DNA from: Fasciolopsis buskii
Lineage: Eukaryota > Platyhelminthes > Trematoda > Plagiorchiida > Fasciolidae
Assembly (NCBI GenBank): GCA_008360955.1
Contig: LUCM01010092.1
Coordinates: 256,786 to 320,785, forward strand
Length of the DNA: 64,000 nt
Reading direction: 5' to 3'
Shown here: piece after piece, positions 25,196-38,000 of the stretch
Layout of the letters: each line of letters begins with the position of its first letter
Position numbering within the stretch: the first letter of the stretch is position 1
Notes under the pieces: generated by a model
What the model was told of the DNA's origin: nothing
The model's input: the letters and a program-made list of their open reading frames with translations, nothing else
Databases searched by the model: none
Program-made: the position numbers and the translations under genes

Positions 25196-26174
25196 GCTCT
25201 GACCTGACACCCGGATGGAGAACAAACCTAGCTGGGGCTAGATTAGCGACAGGCGTGCAAAGCATCCGTGATACTCTTCTGTAGGTCTGGTACCTGTAAC
25301 CAAAAAACGCGTTGCCGATTTTGATGAGTGCGACAGGTGAATCTTACACACAATCGTCAAAAAGATGAAGGTTAACAACCATTGCAAAATTGTTTCAGTT
25401 TAGGAATCATTAGAGTACATTTAAAGAGCAGTGGTATAATGCTGATTTTGATATCATCAAAATGACTTTATCCGGGGATAACGAACGATATCAAGCTGGT
25501 CACTTTAGGTTTGCGCGTTATAAAAAACGAGTTATTACGAACAACTGGTAGTATAATTCGGAACAGTCTTCTCGTCGCCTGACAAAAACGACAAGCATGA
25601 GCCAATTTTGTAATATGAAAACAGTATTTCAAAGAACTAAAGAACAGCCAAATAATTTGGCTTTGATGGGATCCTAGTCAGTCGGCTGATAAAATAATAT
25701 ACCAGAAATTTGATACATGTGCAACCGCTCAGTCGTCTGAGGTTAACCTGGCAAAACTCATTCACGTGTAGCGGAAATGTCGCGTTTCTATTCAATACCT
25801 AAACAATAAAATGGGAAGTAAATAGTTACATTGCACAGACATCAAGTGTTGCCGGGGAGCAACAGAAGAAAATGGACAAAGTTGAAACGATTTGGAGTTG
25901 GCCTGGTTTCATTGTGCAAAAAGCTTTAACAAAATATTTTGATCAACTAATTAATAATCGAAATTTGGCGTCTGGAAGTCTGTTTGCGTCGTTCGATGCC
26001 GAACGGTTGCAAATGTTGTTTATCAGTGTGCGAAAATATCATTTGGTTTCTTCCAAATGAAAAACAGAATTTTGACTGTTCTGTCCGAGCATGGTTGAAT
26101 TCTTAGTTTACTTAACACTACCTGGCGTCCGTGTCGCTTTAGAATCCACAGATAACGACCGAATCATTTTTTTT

Positions 26175-26300
26175 AAAATAAACGTGCGGTTTACGTGAAT
26201 ACTGTCTCCTGAATTTTGAGGAAATGTTGGAAAATTTGGCTTGTTGCCCGTTGCATGCGGGAATAATTAGCATCCTTCCCGGGGTTGCTAAAAAGTAACA
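26175..26300 (+). repeat. Dispersed repeat, degraded copy of the 62720-62900 sequence
   Basis: CGTGCGGTTTACGTGAAT, CTGAATTTTGAGGAAA, TTTGGCTTGTTGCCC, TGCGGGAATAATTAGCATCC and GGGGTTGCTAAAAAG match the reverse complement of 62720-62860 in order, with one internal deletion of about 15 bases. In frame it reads LNFEEMLENLACCP, a decayed form of the LNFEETLEHLACCP seen in the other copy. Confidence 0.65.
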
Positions 26301-26792
26301 GATTGTTCGTGTTTTTCTAACCGATAAAGAAATTCACCAATTCGTTCCTAAACTATTTGTGTCAATCAGACGCCTGTATATCTCAAAACAAGTCGAAATG
26401 TATTCTCAATTGGTCGTGTTCACAGGTATTCCTCGTTTTCGGAAGGAGATCCATCACAGCCGAAATCCACCCCACCCTTGCCGTTTTCAGGCTATCGTCT
26501 GGGTGGCCGAAAGTTAACGATTCTCGACTGAATACCAAACTAGTCATTATTCGTCCACTCTGTCAGCCGCTATTAGAAAGTCTCTGTTTGTCGGAAAACT
26601 AACAGTTACCCAAGCTAGTCATATGAATTTATCAATGCATATACTTATATATATGCATATCACCAGAATCTAATTTGTAGCATCATGAGAGTGCATGGAA
26701 ACTCTTCGTCGTAGTGTCCACTCATCCAGATACTACTAACAATATGTATATATGTGCAAATAAATGTGCAACCTGAGCTGCAGATATTTTCA

Positions 26793-26794
<2 letters not shown>

Positions 26795-26838
<44 letters not shown>
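26795..26838 (+). repeat. AT dinucleotide microsatellite
   Basis: About 21 uninterrupted TA units, the longest AT run in the window. Confidence 0.95.
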
Positions 26839-26841
<3 letters not shown>

Positions 26842-26931
26842 ATTTTCTCAAAAGCTGAAAAAGGTATTTCGGCTTTTTAGATTTATGAAATAATTCACCA
26901 TACGATATTATCGCTCATCTGACCATTAAGA

Positions 26932-27025
26932 AACCATGGAAGCACTGTACAGCTGTTTCGTCCTTGTTTGGGAACATCAGCGGTGCATATCCACCGCTCC
27001 CGAATTAGATTTAATCATCCATTCC
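26932..27025 (-). repeat. SINE family B body, partial
   Basis: On the plus strand CCATGGAAGCACTGTACAGC, TGTTTCGTCCTTGTT and ATCAGCGGTGCATATCCACC match the reverse complement of the body at 20390-20450. The tRNA-like head is absent or decayed. A short frame starting at 26936 falls in this repeat and is not a gene. Confidence 0.55.
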
Positions 27026-27029
27026 GAGA

Positions 27030-28475
27030 ATGTGTCACGTGACTGTGAAAACAAGATTAACAAAACCATTGTTGTTGTTTCGGTCAATCCGTATGGATCA
27101 GTTAGTAATATTTTTCTTTGAGCGCTTGTCTATGTAATTTGTCGTGAGATACGTGGTGCCGTTTGGATAGGAGAGTAAATGCAATGTTGGAAACCTATAT
27201 GCACCTAAGAAACTTGAATTTATTGTTAAACCAGTGGCACAGTTCCAATTTACACGTAACCAGGAAAATGACCACGGACAGCGCAGCGACCACGACGGTC
27301 GATTAGTGAGGCGTATAACGTCTAAGTGGATGTGACCGTTTTGATGTACAAAATGATTCGACTGGTCGTAGATAGAGAAACTGATGATTTCAGTTCATTT
27401 CGGCCCAAAACAATTTCCGAGCCAATCACAACACGTCTAGTGGACTATGGGTCATCTCTCCTACCGATTGCTGATTTGATGAATAGTAAGTGTCACGCCT
27501 AAATGGGAGGTGCAGTTAACTTCAACACCTCGAGATGATTAACGCGGATTGCCAAACGAAGGTCATTATATTTCCAATCCGTTCCGGGTTTCAGACTTCA
27601 GGGCTGACCTGGATAGTTCTATGGAACTGGAGCCGTGGAAGGATAGTCCCGTGAACTTTCGCTGAAGACCTTCACGCAAAACACACGTGTAGGAACCTAT
27701 CAAAGGCACCCTCGGCAGTTTCATCAGTTGACCTTGAATTCAGTCATTGTTTCTATCTGCTAATCGATCAGCTGTCAGTTTTCAGGCGGCACAAGCATTT
27801 CATAAGATTAATTCAACGCATAAATAGATCGGTCAGTTCCACTTCACAACTTCCTTGGATGTGATACATAGTACGTGAGTAAAAACAAGATAGTTTGGAT
27901 CTTATTTCTCACCAGTTTATTCTTTTGTCCAAGGTACAATATGGTTTTTTTCGCTTAGAGTAGTTTGTGCGCGATAAATCATTTGACCGGCATATATTTT
28001 ACCCAGATCTGCATCATAACTGGCTCATCGCAACCACACTACCATTTTTCTTGTCTATTCTCATTGATGTTTGTCACGATGATTGCGAGATTATGGGATA
28101 ATCATGAACTACTGCAAACAAGCTTGTTTGTCAGTCTGTGTTGTGGTCATGGGAAACATTCCCGGATTAAGCGTCCAAATAGGGATGGGACAGAGAAAAG
28201 AAACACTAAAGAAACTGGTGTGGATGTTTGCATATATCAGGACCGAATGACGTAAGGATGGTATCGAAAAATCGATGAGCCATGTATTGATTTTCATTGT
28301 GAATGATGTTGTTTATTTTGAATCACTTGACGAAATCATAGACGACCAGAGGAAACTATACCCTTTTGGGCATGGGTGGATGGAGGACATGTGTATAGTG
28401 CACAAGCCGGCCTTCAGCCATCGAGAATCTCTGACAGTACAGAAACTGATTGCATAACTCTGTCCATATCGGGAT
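27030..28475. other. No recognisable gene
   Basis: Short frames only. The longest, 27965-28255 on the plus strand, has no motif or supporting splice sites. Confidence 0.35.
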
Positions 28476-28479
28476 GGGA

Positions 28480-28640
28480 CAAATGGTCGACGTCGTAACA
28501 GTTCAATCCGAAGAGACGTGAATTCGAATCCTACCGCTGCTAGTCGAATTCCCCACTTGACAGTCCTCAGTGGACTGCAACCAGCTTCGTGAAAATGATT
28601 CTGTTGTCTAATTACCGAAAAAATAAAAATGAAAGAACGG
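28480..28640 (+). repeat. tRNA-derived SINE, family A, diverged copy
   Basis: ATTCGAATCCT (box B) is followed by AATTCCCCACTTGACAGTCC, TCAGTGGACTGCAACC and an A-rich tail with AAAAAATAAAAATG. This follows the same order as the copies at 52928-53118 and 31922-32110 (GTTCGAATC, CAACTTCCCC, CAGCCCTCTGTTGGC, A-rich tail). Confidence 0.6.
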
Positions 28641-28644
28641 TAGC

Positions 28645-31600
28645 AGTGCAATTTCATTTACAAAATCAGATTTTTATCCACTCCTCGTCATCCCGTAAGA
28701 TCTCCATCCCATCAGGATCGATAGTTTATCTAGCTTTCAAATAGGGCCGATCTTCGACCTCAAAACAACCCTTTGCATGGTCGGATTAGAGGAATTTGCT
28801 CGAAGGATAACTCTTCTTACTCATGCAAAAGAGAGAATGTTGGTCGTCGATATCTGGCGGGCTGGCAACATTTTAAGGCTAACTGGTTACTTGTACATTT
28901 GTTTAAGTCGGTATACTGCTCCCTGTTGCACTTGTCCTTCGCTCTTGCGATATGTCGTACACCAGCAATCAGGATGAAACCACATTTCGAACACCTTAAA
29001 CTGTCGTGCGCTGCCATTGCTTGAGGATCGTTGGTTAACGCTGTAAATTCATTGAGGATGGAGAGTGTGTGGGAAAATATCCAACGGGATTCACAGTAAG
29101 ACGCGGTTCCAAGCGTAGTTCCCCATTTCCAAATGGACCAAGTAATCTGCGTTGGCCGTAACTAAGGTTAGTGGCTTTTACAGTGTGCTAGATTTTGAGC
29201 TTGCCCTTCAGGTTTCGCAATCGATCGAGGCGATAATGTTAGCGCCTAATCCCCTTGAGCAATGATTGGCTTTATACTACCAAACAACCTAAAATCTTCC
29301 CCATTGATTGCGTCTCCTGTAGAGAAAGTGAAATTCCGCCTTTTATATATGAACATATTATCATGTATATATTTCAAAAACCCTGACAAACCCTCATGTT
29401 CTTGAATATGAAATGAGATTATAAGCTTTAGGAATTATCAAGTGGATCTAGAAGTTATTCATATGTTTTATTTGTGAGCAAAATATATTTTCCAGCTGCA
29501 TTCATCAAATCTTCAAACAATTTATTCCATACACGCACTGAATTGGACCACGTGCACGGTTGGATGAGAATCAATCATTCCAGCTAACCAACAGATTTGG
29601 AATTCAGGTCGTACAGACCCAAAATCATAAATCCCAGCTCATTATACAAACGTATCTATAGAATCGAATCATGCAATGCTCATATACTCAAAATGGCAAT
29701 GGTGGCGCACAACTAACGGAGTCACACCGCTCAGAACGGAACGTCAATTATCTGAGGTCAACATGTTTCAAGTCCTAGTTCAAAATTAATGACAAGCCTA
29801 TAAATGCAGAAGAGCGTCAGCAACTGCTTACACTCACTGGCGGTGCCGCCTTGAGTGATAAGAATGCACTTGCACTCTGATTGCCAAACTCAGCGACCAG
29901 AACCTTAGGAGAATCAGCAATCTGAGCTACGACCAACACGAATTTTCAAATCGATCGCGTTGGGGCCTACTTGCCAAGATTTATTTTGACCATCTACTAT
30001 AGAGGCGAGACATTTGACTACTTAAACGATATGAGTAGGCAAACTTGCATGCATATTTTTCAGGCCAATCGTACCCATCCCTTGATTCAACGGCAGTGTT
30101 GACTGGCACCTTCAACGGTTAGAAAAGATGTACTTCTTTTTTTTCTTCGTTAGCTTAATATTGTATTAAAACTAGTACAGTTGTTAACGTGCCTTCTTTC
30201 CTTAAATCTGTGAAAAGTTATTTTACTGGGGAATAGAAAACAGCAGCCAAACGAATGCACTGAAATGAAAACCGTAGTTCCATCGTTTATCGATAAGTCA
30301 AATTAAATTCAAATCACAGACGGAGATTCAAAAGTCAGTATCTTACTTTACATGTAAGTGTGCATGAATATGATCATCCGGCCTTCGAAAAGGCACTGCT
30401 CTGAACAATAAATCTTGGAAAAGCTTAATCCCCGTAACAGGAAGATAAATTTTTCTCAATGGCACTTTACCACGAAGTTCTCGAACAACCAGCAATTGCG
30501 ATCATTCTTCATATTTCCACTTCGGCAAGATTAATTTCCTGCGACTGTATATTTTTGAATTTTTCTAGCTTTTATTTTTACAGCGTTTTCAATCAAGTAG
30601 TCAAATTTTACTGCCAACTTTGCCTCGTCGAAACATGACGGAATTTCCAATACCTTTCCTCGTTTGATGTGTGATTGGTCTTAACGGACCGCCGTGAAGA
30701 CCTGGGAGGATCACCTGACGCCATTTCAAGTACGGAACAACGTGTGAGAAACTGGAACCAGTCATCATCAGGCGCTTGCCACTTTGAACCCTGTGAATTC
30801 TTGCCAGAGCAAAAAGTTTCGGATACCGACATTACGAAACAGAGCCACAACGGCAGCTTGTGATCACGAAAATGCTTCTTTTGATGGTAAGATGTATCAA
30901 GGATGAGGCAAGGATACAGAAAAATCTACGTCAGATGCATATTTTAAGATTTTTACTTTCGACAGCGAAAGCCCACATAAAACGAATTTTTATGCACCTG
31001 TCGGATTTGTACAAAAAAGACCACCTACAAACGGGAACAAGATTTGGACTGGGAGTAGGCAACAAAACGGAATAATTCCGTAGATTGTTGATCCATTTGG
31101 ATGGGTGCCGGTTCGGATGAAAAAGAGGTGTACGCAATTCGTCAGAAAGAGTCGTGCCGAAACGGGCCGATAAATATGTAAGTCTAGGCCGTGATTTGGC
31201 CGCTGATAAATTTGACCACTTGAACGATCCCGTTAAGCTGTGCCCATGTCATTTGAGCGATGGAGAGGCGGACTCAAGCCTCTTCTGTCGGATGCGAACG
31301 GCCACTCAGAGAGTGGCTTTAGGCCAGAAGCTGCGCATTCAGGACATCGCAGAAATCATGCCCAAAAGGTGTGCTGTGGTTTTGAGGACTGGTCATCTCT
31401 CAAAGCCTTAGGAACTCACTAAATTGTCATAGAGGCCCAGGCGATCAGAATACCCTATCTTCCATTTTCGGTCACAACTACCTTCTGACAACTAACGAAC
31501 AGTAGAAATTTGTTATTCGGACTTCTCCGAATAGGGTGCCAGTGAAAAACTCGGATCTCACATTCCATTCAGAAGTGTAAATACTACCAAAACTCAGTGG

Positions 31601-31920
31601 GCACTAAACACTTGTTACAAACGAACAAATATTGAATAATTATCAAATAATGGGAGGAAAAGTATTCCTCACTGAAAGTATTTGTCTCTTATGCTTCTCA
31701 CTGATAGCACTCCAATGTAGTCAACCAGATTAGTATTATTTGATTTGAGAAATTTCATCACAAGATCGAATGCATGAGTCCGGCTTTCACAATCTGAGTG
31801 GCAACTTTTACAAATGTGCGTCGCGATTGAGAAAACATCTGTTGCGTAGGCGAAACGTGGCACCTTCGTCTATGCAATCTCGGATGGAAGACGACCCGGG
31901 TCCTCTGCAATCAGAAACAC
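28645..31920. other. No recognisable gene
   Basis: Several frames of 60-85 codons occur on both strands (for example 30608-30850 minus and 31154-31411 plus) but none carries a motif I recognise or a convincing exon boundary. Confidence 0.35.
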
Positions 31921-31921
31921 T

Positions 31922-32110
31922 AACCTTTTATCTTTTTTTTATTTTTTACTTCCTCTATTGGTGAAATAACAATGTACATCATCTTTCAGGAAGGGGGCCG
32001 CGGCCAACAGAGGGCTGCCAAGTGGGGAAGTTGACCGGCGTTGTGAGGATTCGAACCCGCGACCTTCACGTCCAAACAGCACGAACTTATCCGCTTAGCT
32101 ACAGCCGGGA
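31922..32110 (-). repeat. tRNA-derived SINE, family A
   Basis: On the minus strand the copy begins TCCCGGCTGTAGCTAAGCGG (box A region), has box B in GGTCGCGGGTTCGAATCC, then GTCAACTTCCCCACTTGGCA, GCCCTCTGTTGGCCGCGGCC, CCCTTCCTG and an A-rich tail. Box A and box B are well preserved, so this is a younger copy than those at 28.5 and 44.3 kb. Confidence 0.8.
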
Positions 32111-32680
32111 GATAGTACCCACCAGGTGAGTTATCCACGGAAGATCGGAGTACTAGAGGCTTTCCTTACCGAAATATTGAAGATGGACAGAAGTTTGAGA
32201 ATACTGATCAAACGGCATGAGAACTATGGTGATGAATATGAACCTCCCTCGGAGAGTGAGAGATAATTTCGGAAATCACTGAATCAAATCACCAATGTCG
32301 CAATCGAACAATGCATTCCCCTAATTGGGCGAGAATCAATGTAGAAATTCTGTTAGCATAGTGATCTTTTCCATGGTTGCTACAGGTCTCGGTTTCGAAC
32401 CCAAATAAAACCACATGAATCGACTGGAAAGTAAAGACCATACCAGATAGGAAACTACTTCAATTCCATGGATTTTAAAAAATTCACTTGACAAACGATA
32501 TGAACAAAATATCGGCAAATTTCTTGACCATGTTCTCGATAACATTGCAAAAAAATCACCTGGGGGTTGTTGCTGTTATCATTTGGTGCGAATAAGCGAT
32601 AGTGATCTACGCGTGATGGATTTTCTCATGAAACATTATTGTTTGCGGTTGTGGTCGCGGAAACTCTTCTAACCACCAAA

Positions 32681-32788
32681 TGGATGGATGGATGGATGGA
32701 TGGATGGATGGATGGATGGATGGATGGATGGATGGATGGATGGATGGATGGATGGATGGATAGATGGATGGATGGATGGATGGATGGA
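32681..32788 (+). repeat. GGAT microsatellite, left part
   Basis: About 26 TGGA units with one TAGA interruption at 32761. With the array at 33031-33122 it flanks the assembly gap. Confidence 0.95.
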
Positions 32789-32830
32789 AGTGATTGCTTT
32801 CAGCACAGAAATAAAGTACTCTAAAGGGAC

Positions 32831-33030
32831 NNNNNNNNNNNNNNNNNNNNNNNNNNNNNNNNNNNNNNNNNNNNNNNNNNNNNNNNNNNNNNNNNNNNNN
32901 NNNNNNNNNNNNNNNNNNNNNNNNNNNNNNNNNNNNNNNNNNNNNNNNNNNNNNNNNNNNNNNNNNNNNNNNNNNNNNNNNNNNNNNNNNNNNNNNNNNN
33001 NNNNNNNNNNNNNNNNNNNNNNNNNNNNNN
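32831..33030. other. Assembly gap, 200 N
   Basis: Exactly 200 unknown bases, probably a placeholder or estimated length. The gap is flanked by an exact 70-base duplication (32761-32830 and 33095-33164). Confidence 0.95.
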
Positions 33031-33122
33031 TGGCTGGATGGATGGATGGATGGATGGATGGATGGATGGATGGATGGATGGATGGATGGATGGATAGATG
33101 GATGGATGGATGGATGGATGGA
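33031..33122 (+). repeat. GGAT microsatellite, right part
   Basis: Same repeat unit and same single TAGA interruption (33095), followed by the same unique flank as the left part. Confidence 0.95.
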
Positions 33123-33164
33123 AGTGATTGCTTTCAGCACAGAAATAAAGTACTCTAAAGGGAC

Positions 33165-34290
33165 TGAGGAGGAGGGAGGATATATGGCTACTCGTGTGAC
33201 CAGAACTCATCTGGTCGGTGTTATCTGCTACAGCTTGCAGAATGACAGAATAAAACGAATGAGCTTACTCAAGAAATGTAGACACAGAGAGAATAGTGAA
33301 GTAAATCGTTCACTCCTTGTCCGTGATTACAATAGAATGTTTTTTGATACGTTTATTGAACAGAATACAAAACCGGAGCGTAAATGATAAACACTGACGG
33401 AATCACATTTGGTCGGTTTTCTTTTAAAACCGGGAAGAGGGGAATTTCTTGCCGAAGCGCTAACCAGTAGGATTTGAGAACAAGTAGGGTCTAAAAATGG
33501 CTTCATAATGGAACATCCACGGGTCTGAAATTTCGCATTCTCTTTACGAACACATGGCGGTATGGAAACTCGAGTCAACTCTGTTTAGAATTTGTATGCA
33601 CCCTGGACAAGTGAGCAGTCAGTTTCCAAACAAACTTCAAGATGTGGGGAAACTGTGCACTAATCAATCGAGAAAGAAAGAAAGTACAGCTGTTTTTTGG
33701 TTCCAGCACCTTTGTAAATTGAAACACTGAAAGTGCGAGAGATAAACGGCATTTCTCGTTACGTGTATCGTGCACTGGGATAGCGACTTTCGATGGGATT
33801 GTGCAATCGATTTGAAAAAGAAACAGAAACATAAAAGACAAGCATGAGCATAAACACAGTAAGCATATCAGCTAGCGTCAGTATTTATACAACCAAACAG
33901 ATACGGTAGCCAACAAGGAACACACTACATAGCTCGCTCCAACGAAAAAAAAATTTCCACATTGTTCCGGGCTCCAATCACAACTCGGAATATCTCTTAA
34001 ACTGGGACCACAATCAACAGTCTTCAGGAACATTTTGAAACTCATTGCAAAAGATGCTTATACAGAATCCGCCTACTCTGGTTTACCAGACAGGCATTAG
34101 TTGGAAGACCTAAGTCTCAGTATATCGGAGCACATTCAACTGGTACTCAAAAGAAATTTTGTTTTGGCCTGGCAAGAGATTAGTCCAGACACAGAAGTCA
34201 AAGAAACTCACATTCTCACAAAGCATAAAACCATTACAGATACTATTCAACAGAATTAAGGGCATTCATGAATTATGTATATAAATATGT
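33165..34290. other. No recognisable gene
   Basis: Short, unsupported frames on both strands. Nothing assigned. Confidence 0.35.
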
Positions 34291-35060
34291 ATACATATAT
34301 ATATATATATATGGCAAGTTCGAGAGTGATGTTCTTTCCCGTAGCTCAGGTTTGTTTGCTGAGCTGGGCAATTTGATTGCAAACGTTTCATCACCAATCG
34401 AGGTCACTTCGTCAGTGCTTTGATGTTGTGGCTAGCGTCTGCTTTCAGTCGTCCGCCTAAATGGGTCACCTAATCTATTAGTCGGTTTTGATCGGCTGCT
34501 CTTGGTGAGGTGGTAGGGTAGAGATGCTGCCCAGTTGCTTTGTTCACCTTTGTCTATTGTTGACATGTTGTAGGCTAAATCAGCGTCCGTTTCGACTGGC
34601 TTGTGTTGATTGGTCCTTCGATCTGATCGATAGGTATACGGGGTCCAGATCGACATGTCTGTTTATCGATCTTTCCGAGGAGTACCAAGCATCGAGAAAC
34701 CCCTTTGAGTGCTTTGTTCCACCCTGGGCGACGATCCTCACGTTTTCGAAGTTGAACTTGTGACCTTCCCGGTCTTCGTGAACTGAAATTAGCGAGAGTG
34801 GATCGTGCCTTTTTGTTGCCAATTGGTGCTCATGACTCGTGACCCAAGTTTCTTTTCGGTTTGTCCAATGTACTGTTTTTCAGTCTGTGCAGTCGATTTC
34901 ATAGACAATATTAGTTCGATTCTTGTCAGCTGTCGGTTCTTTCGTCTTAGGATCTTTCGTAGGGTTCTTGTCGGCTTGTGCGCCACTTCAATTCCATGAG
35001 ACTTGAGTAGGGTCTTGTCGTCATTTCAAAGATATGCTTGGCATACAGCAAGACGGTTCG
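34291..35060 (-). mobile_element. Penelope-like element, GIY-YIG C-terminal end and 3' region, decayed
   Basis: Reading down from 35060 the minus strand gives, in shifting frames, VAHKPTRTLRKIL, NIVYEIDCTD and YIGQTEKKLGSRV (the two halves of a GIY-YIG endonuclease core), then EHQLATKRHDPLSL, SVHEDREGHKFNFENVRI, FLDAWYSSERSINRHVDLDP. This is the typical C-terminus of flatworm PLE proteins, whose GIY-YIG nuclease helps target insertion. The 3' part ends with CTGACGA and GAAACG words (34384-34415) and an AT repeat at 34297-34312. Stops and at least two frameshifts inactivate it. No RT was recognised upstream, so it is a 5'-truncated copy. Confidence 0.75.
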
Positions 35061-35064
35061 TGCT

Positions 35065-38000
35065 TTGGTCAGTTCGGCGATCGCCTCTCGGTACTGTTTT
35101 GCTATATGCAGACACAGAGAGAGGAACAGGGAGTGAATGAGTGAAAGCGTGATGCCGAAATTGTATTCGTGCGACAATAGGTACAAAAGCAAACCACAGC
35201 AGAAGTGCCCGAGTGGTTTGACTCATTCGAAGGAGAAAAATCTCCAAACTGCCGGGACCAACAAAACTGTACAAATCTCGTGCCCGACAAAACAAGCACA
35301 GGTGAACATCAATCACAAAATGGAAATCAAGTGCCAAATCAGATAACAGAGAATGTTATGCCCAGAAATAGTCAATTTTCCCAGGAAAGATCGATATCAA
35401 TGCAGACCTCATTCGTGTGCGGCTTAACGGTTGGAGTATGTCGGTACCTACTGCTAACCATCCGATCGCAAATGGTGAAAATTCTACTGTCCAACACATT
35501 AGATTCTGACCTGTCCGACAAGAACGATTGAGAGAGTAGAAGAATGTGGGGGAATGGCTTGTTTGTTGTTTACCGCCGAAAGGGATGAGTAAAGTGAAAG
35601 TGTGTGTAATAAAATTCCAGTTGGGATCCCTAAAAACTCCTATTCCCGACTAGTGTGGGTTAGCTTTTCCCATTGCAACTGAAATAATGGGTTTTCAAGA
35701 CGGTATAGATTTTTTCCCACCGGCAACTGAGCAACAAATACCTAGATAGTTCAACAATCTACTCGATAAACAGAAGATCACCGTTGTGTGTGACCTGGGA
35801 CGGTGGTCTCTTCCACTGGATGCCAGGACACTATAATGATCATCAACTTTGTTCTGTGAGCGATGCTGCTCGGAAAATCCCACGGAACGGCACCTTGGGC
35901 TGACCGATTAGTGCCGCGGGAGATTTCTAGTCACGACTTTGAAAATGCGGATTCCACTGAAATAGAGATCAAAGCAGTGTAGAATTAACTCCCATAACAA
36001 AATGGCTTTATTCTTTTTTTTCAATTTCTACCATACCCAACCATATTATACTTAAGAGGACCGCAGTGAAAACTGACACGAATGACTATGTATTCTGATA
36101 GGACCGTTTGGGATACAGGCCAATGCATCGTAATTCCGTCGACGACGACAGCGACATTTCCGGCTGTTCTTGATTTAATCTGTATCGTTGGTATTTCATC
36201 CCACGCTATTGTCAGACGACATATCGAATTCTGAATATCTGCTGTGCTTCCCCACCAGCATGGCCTGTTCAAACTCCTAGACAGTCATCAGAGAGACCTT
36301 ATTACGCCGGCCTTGTTCCCAGTATTCACCATGGACGGGGGCTAGCACTGTCATGGTAGATGACTAACAATTTGGTCCAGTGCCTACCACAAGACACATG
36401 TTCTCTCCACTTTAGGTTTCCCTTCGTCAACCAATCTCCGAAGAAGGTACTAGTGTCCGTCGTGTTCATAACTTTCGGCCCATACTTTGAACTCGTTCGG
36501 CCATACACACATTATGGTCATCGCCGCTGTACACGCTAGTTTAGCCTCCCAGACATTTTGTTTTTCTCTGGAGTAATCAGTTCTCAAATCCGACGATATT
36601 ATTTTGGTACGAGTGTATTTAATCCTTCCACCAGAAGTTTCGCAGACGTACGTGTCAGTCTCACCTACGTAGCACACGATTTCTCAACGTCAAATGTCGA
36701 TAGTGTTAGGTGGTAAGTGTCCAAAATTAAGCCAGGACCGACGCCAAAAGTTCACATGGCACCGTGAAATCTATATCGCCAAATCACACAGGAAGATTCA
36801 TTGGAATCAAATGCCTTAATACGAAATCCTCTTGTCATACCTCGAGTACAACGTGTCTCCCAATTCCTGAAAAAAGACTGAAGTCTATTCCTGACCATAT
36901 GTGCTGTAATCGGACCGGAATATCTTTACATTTGTCAGTAGATAAATTGACGGGAAATGTACCGGCGTTCAAAAAATCTGGGCACATTTCTAGCATGCCA
37001 GCCGATCGTCTTTGTTTGTAGAAACTGCACGTGACCGAACTCATCGACTGAGAAAAATCGGCATTTAGTTGATTACTTGGAAATCTAGGAGAAGACAATC
37101 TAGTTTGAACGTTATGAAACAAACTACCCGCATAAGTTCTCAGCAGCCCTGTTACACGTGTGTAATATTCCTGCTTGAAGGGAGTATACAGAATTCGGTC
37201 ATACGAAAAAGCGAGCGTATGCGAATTACTGATAGGCATCAGATTGGTTCCTATTGTCGAAGCACCGTCAGATCCAAGGAGCTCTCGGTACAAGAATCAG
37301 GCATCTCGCCATATAGTTTTGTAATCTAACTGAAACTGGAACTGGACACAAGCGACGCAACCGAGGACAGAGAAAAGACCACAGCAACTGGGAAAACTTC
37401 CAATTTTTTAACTTGCACGTTTATATACAAAATTGGAGATACTCTGATTGCTGGAATATATTTCCACCAGTCACCTTCAAAGAATGTCTGAACATCAAGA
37501 TCGCCTGTTGCCACGGTTCTCGTTGGCCGGTTGTTTAGTAAAGTTAGCGCGAAGCTGTCCTGTACTGCATCATGCGACTTGCACGTAGACTCGCCACAGT
37601 CTGGTAACGAGGTAACCAATTTGGTCGAAATATCACTAACCTAGGCACAACATGAGCGATGAAATACGATTCTCATCACTGCACAATTGAACCGTTCTGC
37701 CTAACATTTCTCAACTGTGTGGTCCAGTAAATGTCAATGAAACCAATGAGATATCACCGAACAAATTGATTTGTACGACGTTATGAACTGGTCGTTTGAA
37801 TCATTGGCCGAAACACGTTTTATGTTGTAGTGTGAACGAAATATATTTTTCTCATTCATTAACTTGGTTCTTGATCTAGTATCGTGATAATACGGGTGAC
37901 AACAGCAATAACAGAATGACGGAACAAATTTTCTGCGATTAAAAACCTGTCGGACGGAGGAATAACTAATAAGCGGGCAAAATAAACGTGCGGTCGTCCC

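Noticed and set aside
24616..25284. Longest frame of the window, 222 codons, and its minus-strand partners
   Set aside because: It is held open by the ATAC microsatellite and by the adapter at 25145-25182. The part before the repeat matches no family.
26936..27121. ATG frame of 61 codons
   Set aside because: It starts inside the body of SINE family B.
32607..33210. Long frames of repeated MDGW or HPSI residues on both strands
   Set aside because: These are translations of the GGAT microsatellite and the N gap, not genes.
36835..37293. Minus-strand frame of 152 codons
   Set aside because: No early ATG, weak borders and no recognised family. It is noted in the region entry only.
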